This document shows positions 1-5,319 of a stretch of 5,332 nucleotides of DNA, in pieces. Position 1 is the stretch's first letter, and every line of letters starts with the position of its first letter. The notes beneath the pieces were generated by a model. The model had not been told where the DNA came from. It saw only the letters and a program-made list of their open reading frames with translations, and did not search any database. The translations under genes and the position numbers were made by a program. The stretch is from an uncultured Ruminococcus sp. (GTDB lineage: Bacteria; Bacillota; Clostridia; Oscillospirales; Acutalibacteraceae): contig CACZPV010000130.1 in the NCBI GenBank assembly GCA_902783065.1, forward strand, positions 1 through 5,332, read 5' to 3'.

Positions 1-551
1 ATCGGAATACCGAGCTTCTTTGCTTCTGCAACTGCGATTCTTTCCTTGCGGGGGTCTACGATGAAGAGAGCACCTGGGATCTCTTTCATATCTTTGATTC
101 CTCCAAGGAATTTTTCAAGTTTCTCAATTTCAAGGTTAAGCTTGATTACTTCTTTCTTCGGGAGAAGATCGAAAGTTCCATCAGATTCCATTGTACGAAG
201 CTGCTTAAGTCTTTCAATTCTGCGGCGAATCGTTGTAAAGTTAGTAAGCATACCGCCGAGCCATCTTGCATTTACATAATAAGCGCCTGCGCGGAGAGCC
301 TCTTCCTTAACTGAATCCTGAGCCTGCTTCTTTGTTCCTACAAACAGAACAGACTTACCTTCTGTAGAAAGCTCACGAACGAAATTGTAAGCTTCTTCAA
401 GTTTTCTGACAGTCTTCTGGAGATCGATAATATAGATACCGTTTCTCTCCGTAAAAATATAGGGAGCCATTTTAGGGTTCCATCTTCTTGTCTGATGACC
501 GAAGTGAACACCTGCTTCCAGAAGCTGTTTCATTGATACTACTGATGCCAT
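1..551 (-). CDS. rpsB: 30S ribosomal protein S2, N-terminal part (cut by window edge)
   Basis: S2 is a small-subunit ribosomal protein that binds late in 30S assembly on the solvent side of the platform and is needed for S1 to associate. The reverse-strand translation starts MASVVSMKQLLEAG and runs without a stop for 183 codons to the left edge. It contains the S2 signature GVHFGHQTRRWNPKM at residues 14-28, then FVGTKKQAQ and NARWLGGMLTN, and the second conserved segment PGALFIVDPRKERIAVAEA near residue 160. S2 proteins are usually about 230-260 residues, so roughly the last quarter is missing. The ATG at 551 is preferred over Met7 because AGGAGG (561-566) lies 9 nt upstream of it. tsf usually follows rpsB and would lie beyond position 1, but it is not visible. 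A strong promoter and a structured leader precede the gene. Confidence 0.97.
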   Translation of the reverse strand, partial: MASVVSMKQLLEAGVHFGHQTRRWNPKMAPYIFTERNGIYIIDLQKTVRKLEEAYNFVRELSTEGKSVLFVGTKKQAQDSVKEEALRAGAYYVNARWLGGMLTNFTTIRRRIERLKQLRTMESDGTFDLLPKKEVIKLNLEIEKLEKFLGGIKDMKEIPGALFIVDPRKERIAVAEAKKLGIP

Positions 552-580
552 AAAATTTGTCCTCCTTAGGTTTTTTCCTC

Positions 581-637
581 CGCAGTCCTGAATCTGACAA
601 CATACTATTCTGTATGCACCTAACAAATAGGTCTGCG
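581..637 (-). promoter_or_regulatory. Possible structured rpsB leader (three-way junction)
   Basis: In the rpsB transcript, CGCAG (637-633) can pair with CUGCG (585-581). This encloses two 5-bp hairpins: ACCUA/UAGGU (632-628 with 622-618, 5-nt loop) and CAUAC/GUAUG (616-612 with 605-601, 6-nt loop). A 15-nt single strand (600-586) completes the junction, which ends 14 nt before the AGGAGG. The segment UUAGGU (623-618) could instead pair with ACCUAA (571-566), which overlaps the first base of the AGGAGG. Many ribosomal protein operons are autoregulated through such leaders, so feedback by S2 is a reasonable hypothesis. The stems are short and covariation was not tested; I do not recognise it as a named family. 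Confidence 0.4.
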
Positions 638-654
638 TGCGAATTGCGTTTAAT

Positions 655-683
655 ATTATAACATACTATATTTCATATTGCAA
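655..683 (-). promoter_or_regulatory. Sigma-A-type promoter of rpsB
   Basis: Read on the reverse strand, a -35 hexamer TTGCAA (683-678) is followed by a 17-nt spacer and a perfect -10 TATAAT (660-655). The start of transcription should fall near 648, giving a leader of about 97 nt. The DNA upstream of the -35 (684-720) is made of A and T tracts on this strand, resembling an UP element, as expected for a highly expressed ribosomal protein gene. The match is direct; promoter activity is inferred. Confidence 0.8.
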
Positions 684-726
684 GCTTTTTTTCGTAATTT
701 TTTAAAATAATTTTTAGAAACGGACC

Positions 727-755
727 TTTTCAAAAATATTGATCGTTTATATAAG
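727..755 (+). promoter_or_regulatory. Candidate promoter of the sigma/anti-sigma unit
   Basis: TTTTCA (727-732, four of six matches to the sigma-A -35), a 17-nt spacer and TATAAG (750-755, five of six to the -10) lie about 60 nt before the sigma gene start. ECF sigma genes are often autoregulated from a different promoter type, but no clear ECF -35 of the GGAAC kind stands out here. An imperfect palindrome (AAAGC/GCTTT around GAAATTTC, 758-777) sits at the expected transcript start. The call is weak because AT-rich DNA yields such matches by chance. Confidence 0.3.
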
Positions 756-818
756 TGAAAGCGGAAATTTCGGCTTTAAGATTAATCGGAAAAACTTTTA
801 TGAATGTGAGATGTGAAA

Positions 819-1358
819 ATGAATGATGAACAACTTGCCGAGATGCTGAAAAAGAAAGATGAGTCGGCTCTCGAAGCAATTATGGAGCGTTTTGCCCCAC
901 TTGTTTCAGCCGTGATCTATAGTGTTTCAAAAGGTAGCCTTACACCTGCCGACATTGATGAAACAGCTGCGGATGTCTTCTTCTGCTTATGGCGAAATGC
1001 CGCTAAGGTACAAAAAGAATCATTAAAAGGCTATCTGTGCATCATTGCAAAAACCAAAGCTAAAGATAAAATAAAATCTCTGAAAATCCCTGATATCATC
1101 GATATAGATGATATTGAGCTGAAAGACGAATTTTTGATTGCGGATAACACAGACAGGCAAGTACTTCATGACGATATCACCGCTGCTCTTGAACAGTTTC
1201 AAAAGACGGACAGAGATATCCTGATCCGCTATTATTACTACTATCAGTCTGCACCCAGAATAGCAGAAATAACAGGTTTAAAACCAGAAACTGTAAAATC
1301 AAAAATCAAAAGAGCCAAAGTAAAAATAAAAGCATTTCTGAAAGAAAGGGGTTACTGA
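819..1358 (+). CDS. ECF-like sigma-70 family RNA polymerase sigma factor
   Basis: A small alternative sigma factor of 179 residues from the ATG at 819 (181 from the GTG at 813), within the usual ECF range. Numbering from the GTG, residues 19-90 fit sigma region 2, with the helix DIDETAADVFFCLWRNA (48-63) resembling the core-binding and -10 recognition segment. After an acidic, Asp/Ile-rich linker (about 93-120), residues 124-178 form region 4, with a helix-turn-helix at SAPRIAEITGLKPETVKSKI (146-165) for -35 recognition, followed by a lysine-rich tail. It contains an unusual run of five tyrosines (140-144). I prefer the ATG because MNDEQLAEMLKKKD matches the family's typical N terminus and a weak GTGAG lies 8 nt upstream, whereas the GTG has no spaced ribosome binding site. 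The next gene starts 2 nt after the stop, the usual sigma then anti-sigma arrangement. Target genes cannot be predicted. Confidence 0.88.
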   Translation: MNDEQLAEMLKKKDESALEAIMERFAPLVSAVIYSVSKGSLTPADIDETAADVFFCLWRNAAKVQKESLKGYLCIIAKTKAKDKIKSLKIPDIIDIDDIELKDEFLIADNTDRQVLHDDITAALEQFQKTDRDILIRYYYYYQSAPRIAEITGLKPETVKSKIKRAKVKIKAFLKERGY

Positions 1359-1360
1359 GT

Positions 1361-2588
1361 ATGAAAACAGACAATATTTTCGATTTTATGCAATTCGATA
1401 TTCAAAACATACAGGAATCATCCATATATGAACCCACAGGCATGGACTTTGACAAGATGAGGAGGATCACTATAGATAAAGTACGAACAGAATACAAGCC
1501 AAACAAAAAAACGCTTTTTCGCCGCTATTGCTGCCGCTGCACTCAGTGTTGCCGTTATCGGATCGACTGCCGCTGCTATGGGAGCATTTGACGATCTTTT
1601 TAACAGGGAAATCAAAACCCAAGACACAGACGGTTCTTTTACCTCCGTCAATATCAGCGGTGTCAGCGATGATGTGAATGTTATATGCAATGCAATCACA
1701 GGTGATGAACATTATGTATACGCTACCCTTACAATCACCAAAAAAGACGGTACTAATTTCGTAGATAATACCGATGATATGGTATTAATGAATTATCTTT
1801 ACGATCATGACGGAAAGCAGATAAACTGCACAACAAACGGAGTAGATAATTCAGGAAGCGGAAGCGGTAATATTTATTACAGCTTAACTGATACTAAAAC
1901 AATTACTGCATTTGTAAATTACAGACAACTTTCCTGCTCAACAATCGGACAAACACTAACTGTTTCGGATAGTTCAGTATTTCTCAATCATAAGGAAAAA
2001 GCTTTATTCTCAGATCACTCTGTTGATGGTGAAACCCTTACAAAAAAAATACAGGAGATAAACGAAATCTACACTCCGCAGCTCAAAGAAAATCAAGCAT
2101 TAGTATGGGACGAACATACAGAGTATTCACTCGTTACCAGATCACTGATACCGCTTAATTATAAAATATCTATCCCGACAATTCAGCAAAACAATACAGT
2201 TCAGCTTGATACGTCAAAATCAGAAATCAGAATGATCAAAGAAGCTGATTTCAGACTAAGCGAAGCAGCAGCATCTCCTTACAGTCTGAGACTTTTTATC
2301 AATTCTTCCTACAACAGAGCTTTAAGATACTTGTCTCAGGAAGGAGCAATGGACAGCACTACCGTGGAATTGGAAAACGGTGATATTGTACGATGTTTGT
2401 CAGTAGCATGCGGAAAAGATGAGAATACTGGCAGATATTTTATCTTCTATGAATTTAACGAGGAACATCTGGGCCATGGAAAAATCTGCACAATAGATCC
2501 TAAGAAAATAAAGGCAATTTATTTTGGAGAAACCAAAATATTTGGTGTAAATGATAACAATAATGATGATGACCTGATTTCCGAATAA
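1361..2588 (+). pseudogene. Probable membrane anti-sigma factor, DUF4179-like, frameshifted
   Basis: Two overlapping frames together encode one protein. The first, 1361-1591, begins MKTDNIFDFMQFDIQ and has a good ribosome binding site (AAAGGGG, 1345-1351, inside the sigma gene, 9 nt spacing), but after codon 50 it turns into an implausible Cys/Arg-rich tail and stops. The second frame takes over at 1512 with KKRFFAAIAAAALSVAVIG, a clear transmembrane helix, and continues to 2588. Removing one A from the A7 run at 1505-1511 joins them into 408 residues: about 50 cytoplasmic (possible sigma-binding part, with MDFDKMRRITIDKVR at 29-43), a membrane helix at about 51-72, and about 336 outside. The outer part has beta-rich stretches such as EHYVYATLTITKKDG and an acidic Asn/Asp tail. 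No ribosome binding site supports independent initiation at the ATG at 1578. The role as anti-sigma is inferred from gene order and topology; the DUF4179 assignment is from general resemblance only. The indel may be a sequencing error, a true mutation or a phase-variable tract. Confidence 0.7.
1505..1511 (+). other. A7 tract where the reading frame breaks
   Basis: Seven consecutive A lie between AAC and CGC. With six A the codons would read AAC AAA AAA CGC TTT TTC (NKKRFF), leading straight into the membrane helix. With seven, the frame shifts and terminates at 1591. The site coincides exactly with the point where protein-like sequence changes frame, so this is the most economical position for the indel. 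Confidence 0.75.
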
Positions 2589-2762
2589 GACGGGAATGGA
2601 CAAAAGAATCGCACATGTTTTTATCGGAGATCAATATTATATGGCTTCTCGTACATAACTGACTATTGATAAATCAATTTGCGTTTAATTTATACTATTT
2701 CTGTTATATAGAGCAGACAGAAATAATACAGTATGCTAACAAGTATTAATCCTCTTATAACG
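2589..2762 (+). other. Gene-free stretch after the anti-sigma gene
   Basis: No convincing gene is visible in these 174 nt. The only structure I can support is a 9-bp inverted repeat, TATTTCTGT (2696-2704) and ACAGAAATA (2717-2725), with a 12-nt spacer. It has no T-tract on either side, so it is not an obvious terminator. It could be a 3' UTR of the sigma/anti-sigma transcript, since the first plausible plus-strand terminator is at 2763. Confidence 0.4.
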
Positions 2763-2802
2763 CATCCCCGTCAACGAAATTGCTGACGGGGATGTAGTTT
2801 TA
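2763..2802 (+). terminator. Rho-independent terminator, probably for the sigma/anti-sigma unit
   Basis: A perfect 11-bp stem, CATCCCCGTCA (2763-2773) and TGACGGGGATG (2784-2794), encloses a 10-nt loop and is followed on the plus strand by TAGTTTTAT. The T-tract is short but the stem is GC-rich. The minus-strand side lacks a T-tract, so plus-strand use is more likely. It lies 174 nt after the anti-sigma stop codon and could also protect against transcription from either side. Confidence 0.75.
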
Positions 2803-2805
2803 TCA

Positions 2806-2960
2806 TATAATGCTGATATCAGACAAGTGTGCTTCTTTTATCCATCTCCTGCCTCTTTTCACTTGAGAAGGTGGATTATTGTGTATGGCTGCGGGCTGCT
2901 GTGCATTCCAGCAGTCTGGATAAGATGATCCCGTAACATCAGGTCAAAATCACGAATTCA
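2806..2960. other. Spacer between convergent terminators, no recognisable gene
   Basis: This segment lies between the two facing terminators. It contains a 10-bp palindrome CTGATATCAG (2813-2822) and a small hairpin CTGCTG/CAGCAG (2896-2901 with 2909-2914, 7-nt loop) extendable by one G-U and one G-C pair. A 33-codon GTG frame (2827-2928, plus) and a 46-codon stop-to-stop frame on the minus strand (2806-2943) are open, but neither has a convincing start or a family I know. It may be non-coding, a gene remnant or a copy of a dispersed repeat. Confidence 0.4.
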
Positions 2961-2963
2961 GGA

Positions 2964-3010
2964 TCAAAAAATAAGCAGTACTCCGCTGCAAATTTGCTGA
3001 CGGAGCACTG
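2964..3010 (-). terminator. Rho-independent terminator of groESL
   Basis: On the reverse strand CAGTGCTCCG (3010-3001) pairs with CGGAGTACTG (2985-2976), ten pairs with one G-U. The 15-nt loop contains the palindrome GCAAATTTGC. The stem is followed by CTTATTTTTTG, a good T-tract (2971-2966). It starts 40 nt beyond the groEL stop codon, as expected for the end of the groES-groEL transcript. Confidence 0.88.
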
Positions 3011-3050
3011 TATTCTTACCATTTGTTCAATTATGTGTATTAATCAACTA

Positions 3051-4682
3051 TTAATACATTCCACCCATACCGGGATCTCCTGCCGGCATTGCCGGAGCAG
3101 GCTCTTTGATATCAGCAACAAGTGACTCTGTTGTCAGAACCATTGAAGCTACTGATGCTGCATTCTGGAGCGCACTTCTTGTTACCTTTGTCGGGTCAAC
3201 AATACCGTTTTCCATCATATCCATATATTCCTCAGTAAGCGCATTAAAGCCATATCCCTTCTTACCGGATGTTACAATCTTATCAACGATTACAGAACCT
3301 TCCAGACCTGCATTAGCTGCAATCTGACGTACAGGTTCTTCCAGTGCCTTAAGGACGATTTTAGCACCTGTCTTTTCATCGCCGTCGAGTGTATCTACAA
3401 GGGCTGCAACAGCATCAATTGTATTCAGAAGTGCTGTACCGCCGCCTGCTACAATACCTTCTTCTACTGCTGCTTTGGTAGCTGCAAGCGCATCCTCAAT
3501 ACGAAGTTTCTTTTCTTTCATTTCGATCTCTGTAGCTGCGCCAACCTTGATAACAGCAACACCGCCTACAAGTTTAGCAAGTCTTTCCTGAAGCTTTTCT
3601 CTGTCAAAATCAGATGTAGAAGCTTCGATCTGGGCACGAATCTGTCCAACTCTACCCTTGATGTCATCAGCATTTCCTGCACCGCCAACAATTACAGTAT
3701 TTTCCTTATCAATCTTTACCTTTGAAGCACGACCAAGCTGATCCATATGTGTATCTTTCAGTTCAAGACCGATCTCTTGTGATATTACCTCACCGCCCGT
3801 AAGTACTGCAATGTCACGGAGCATTTCCTTTCTTCTGTCACCAAAGCCCGGAGCCTTTACTCCGATACAGGTAAACGCACCTCTGAGTTTATTTACAACC
3901 ATCGTAGAAAGAGCCTCTCCCTCGATATCCTCAGCAATGATGACAAGCTTATTCTTACCTGCCTGAATCATTTCTTCCAGAAGCGGCAAAATTTCCTGAA
4001 GATTAGAAATCTTTTTATCTGTGATGAGAATGAACGCATCCTCTACCACTGCTTCCATCTTTTCTGTATCAGTACACATATAAGGTGTAATATAGCCTCT
4101 GTCAAACATCATACCGTCAACTACATCAGAATAGGTTTCTGCAGTTTTGGACTCCTCAACCGTAATTACACCGTCATTGCCTACCTTTTCCATTGATTCA
4201 GCTATCAGGTTTCCGATTACCTCGTCAGCAGCAGAGATCGTTGCAACTCTTGCAATATCCTTAGAACCTTCTACCGGCTTGGAATTAGCCTTAAGTGTTC
4301 CAACTGCTGTATCTACAGCCTTGCTGATACCCTTTTTTTTTTTTTTTGTATTAGCTCCTGCGGTTACATTTTTCATACCCTCACGGATAAGCGCCTGTGC
4401 AAGAAGCGTTGCTGTTGTTGTACCATCACCGGCAACATCATTGGTCTTAATAGATACTTCTTTAACAAGCTGAGCACCCATGTTTTCAAAAGCATCGTCA
4501 AGTTCAATTTCTTTTGCAATGGTTACTCCATCGTTTGTAATAAGCGGTGCACCGAATTTCTTATCAAGAACAACATTTCTGCCCTTCGGTCCAAGTGTGA
4601 TTTTTACTGTGTCTGCCAGCTGATCAATACCGCTCAGAAGAGCCTTTCTTGCTTCTTCCCCGTAAACAATCTGTTTAGCCAT
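3051..4682 (-). CDS. groEL: Chaperonin GroEL (Hsp60)
   Basis: The ATP-driven cytosolic folding chamber: two heptameric rings that enclose non-native proteins under the GroES lid. At 543 residues it is of standard length. Visible landmarks are the nucleotide-binding GPKGRNVVLD (31-40), NDGVTIAKEIEL with Asp51, and AGDGTTTATLLAQ with Asp86. The apical domain spans about 190-375 and includes VKAPGFGDRRKEML (275-288). The catalytic Asp397 lies in IEDALAATKAAVEEG, then VAGGGTALL (411-419), GYGFNA (476-481) and the short C-terminal tail GDPGMGGMY. The ATG at 4682 has GGAGGT (4691-4696) 8 nt upstream. The gene lies 151 nt after groES, a rather long gap, and ends at a strong terminator. Residues 113-117 are five lysines coded by a 15-nt A run, where the family usually has a segment like PMxxKK; length and frame are preserved. 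Expected to be repressed by HrcA through the CIRCE site upstream of groES. Confidence 0.98.
   Translation of the reverse strand: MAKQIVYGEEARKALLSGIDQLADTVKITLGPKGRNVVLDKKFGAPLITNDGVTIAKEIELDDAFENMGAQLVKEVSIKTNDVAGDGTTTATLLAQALIREGMKNVTAGANTKKKKKGISKAVDTAVGTLKANSKPVEGSKDIARVATISAADEVIGNLIAESMEKVGNDGVITVEESKTAETYSDVVDGMMFDRGYITPYMCTDTEKMEAVVEDAFILITDKKISNLQEILPLLEEMIQAGKNKLVIIAEDIEGEALSTMVVNKLRGAFTCIGVKAPGFGDRRKEMLRDIAVLTGGEVISQEIGLELKDTHMDQLGRASKVKIDKENTVIVGGAGNADDIKGRVGQIRAQIEASTSDFDREKLQERLAKLVGGVAVIKVGAATEIEMKEKKLRIEDALAATKAAVEEGIVAGGGTALLNTIDAVAALVDTLDGDEKTGAKIVLKALEEPVRQIAANAGLEGSVIVDKIVTSGKKGYGFNALTEEYMDMMENGIVDPTKVTRSALQNAASVASMVLTTESLVADIKEPAPAMPAGDPGMGGMY
4333..4347 (-). repeat. 15-nt poly-A (sense) tract inside groEL
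   Basis: Fifteen consecutive T on the plus strand give an uninterrupted A15 in the groEL sense strand, read as the end of an ACA codon, four AAA and the start of AAG. It is by far the longest homopolymer in the window and encodes Lys113-Lys117. Such a tract is prone to polymerase slippage, ribosome slippage and sequencing error, yet the frame is intact on both sides. Confidence 0.9.
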
Positions 4683-4707
4683 AATAAATTACCTCCAAAT
4701 AATAAAT

Positions 4708-4770
4708 ATTATACGATTTCCTTTTTCATACATACGCTGTAATATCTTTTTCAGACCGGTGTAATTACAG
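4708..4770 (-). promoter_or_regulatory. groES-groEL spacer: hairpin and possible internal -10
   Basis: The spacer transcript can form a 7-bp stem, CUGUAAU (4770-4764) with AUUACAG (4743-4737), around a 20-nt loop; no T-tract follows, so it is not a terminator. Further downstream a perfect TATAAT (4713-4708) lies 25 nt before the groEL ATG, but the hexamer 17 nt upstream of it does not resemble TTGACA. Either could adjust groEL expression relative to groES (processing, or a weak internal promoter). Both are sequence observations without functional support. Confidence 0.25.
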
Positions 4771-4833
4771 TAACCCTTAAAAATTTTATCTCTGAAAGCA
4801 CTTTTTAAAGATTTTTTCCGATCAAAGAAATTC

Positions 4834-5118
4834 TTACTCTACGACAGCAAGAATATCAGACTGACGAACGATAGTATATTCTTCCCCATCAAGCTTTACA
4901 TCAGTACCCGAATACTTGCTGGTAATAACTTTATCACCAACATTCACATACATCGTCACCTCTTTACCGTCTACCATTCCGCCGGGACCAACAGCAACAA
5001 CTGTAGCAAACTGGGGTTTTTCTTGTGATGCAGCAGTAAGAATAATACCGCTCTTGGTTGTTTCTTCAGCAGCTTCTGCTTTTACAACAACTCTGTCAAG
5101 TAATGGTTTAATAGTCAT
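4834..5118 (-). CDS. groES: Co-chaperonin GroES (Hsp10)
   Basis: The heptameric lid that caps GroEL and helps discharge folded substrate. At 94 residues it is full length. It begins MTIKPLLDRVVVK, typical of the family. The mobile loop is at about 16-35, with the hydrophobic GroEL-binding segment SGIILT (23-28). GPGG (44-47) belongs to the roof hairpin, and the protein ends DILAVVE. The ATG at 5118 has AAGGAGG (5128-5134) 9 nt upstream. It is the first gene of the groES-groEL operon, with its promoter and CIRCE operator directly upstream. An overlapping plus-strand frame at 4916-5146 is only a shadow. Confidence 0.98.
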   Translation of the reverse strand: MTIKPLLDRVVVKAEAAEETTKSGIILTAASQEKPQFATVVAVGPGGMVDGKEVTMYVNVGDKVITSKYSGTDVKLDGEEYTIVRQSDILAVVE

Positions 5119-5161
5119 AATATATTGCCTCCTTAAAGCAAAATAGAATTAATAAAACTAA

Positions 5162-5188
5162 TTAGCACTCTCTGTCTTAGAGTGCTAA
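5162..5188. promoter_or_regulatory. CIRCE operator (HrcA binding site)
   Basis: TTAGCACTC (5162-5170), nine nucleotides, then GAGTGCTAA (5180-5188): both arms match the CIRCE consensus exactly with the canonical 9-nt spacing. HrcA repressor bound here blocks groESL transcription until heat or unfolded protein titrates GroEL, which HrcA needs for activity. The predicted transcript start (about 5186) lies inside the element, so repression would be by blocking initiation. hrcA itself is not in the window. Confidence 0.97.
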
Positions 5189-5192
5189 AAAT

Positions 5193-5221
5193 ATTGTATA
5201 CCCTTTTTAGTAAAAAATCAA
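5193..5221 (-). promoter_or_regulatory. Sigma-A-type promoter of groESL
   Basis: On the reverse strand TTGATT (5221-5216) is followed by a 17-nt spacer and TACAAT (5198-5193); the wider -10 reads TATACAAT. Transcription should start near 5186, within the CIRCE element, giving a leader of about 68 nt before the groES ATG. The layout matches known CIRCE-regulated vegetative promoters. Confidence 0.82.
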
Positions 5222-5313
5222 GTATAATTTAAAACTTTTTGAATTTTTTTATAAACTCAGATTTCCAACTTGTAATTCCTTTACTATAGCAATCCAACAA
5301 AAAAGCAGCGGAC

Positions 5314-5319
5314 TTGACA
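5314..5319 (+). promoter_or_regulatory. Possible -35 hexamer of a promoter cut by the right edge
   Basis: A perfect TTGACA lies 13 nt before the window ends; the matching -10 would fall just outside. The same spot also carries AAAAAAGCAGCGGAC (5301-5313 region), which read on the minus strand is GTCCGCTGC followed by six T, like the second half of a terminator for a gene arriving from the right. Neither reading can be completed here. Confidence 0.25.

Noticed and set aside
46..279. 77-codon plus-strand open frame.
   Set aside because: It lies antisense to rpsB, which has clear S2 signatures; its Ser/Ile-rich translation is typical of a shadow frame.
1503..1512. Programmed ribosomal frameshifting at the A7 tract.
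   Set aside because: The needed shift is +1 (or -2), while slippery A heptamers normally support -1, and no stop codon, stimulatory hairpin or internal ribosome binding site is evident. An indel is simpler.
1418..1712. Two minus-strand open frames opposite the anti-sigma gene.
   Set aside because: Neither has a ribosome binding site or family features, and the plus strand codes for a plausible membrane protein.
2400..2603. 67-codon minus-strand open frame.
   Set aside because: It overlaps the conserved-looking end of the anti-sigma gene; its Ile-rich N terminus simply mirrors the Asn/Asp codon run on the other strand.
2596..2658. A 20-residue ATG frame after the anti-sigma gene (begins MDKRIAHVFIGDQYY).
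   Set aside because: It has only a weak GACGGG upstream, no family I know, and is short enough to occur by chance.
644..2689. An 11-nt repeat TTGCGTTTAAT at 644-654 and 2679-2689.
   Set aside because: Repeats of this length and AT content are expected by chance in 5 kb, and the second copy is not next to a good promoter.
3106..5146. Plus-strand open frames at 3106-3327, 4147-4473 and 4916-5146.
   Set aside because: All are antisense to groEL or groES, whose identities are certain.
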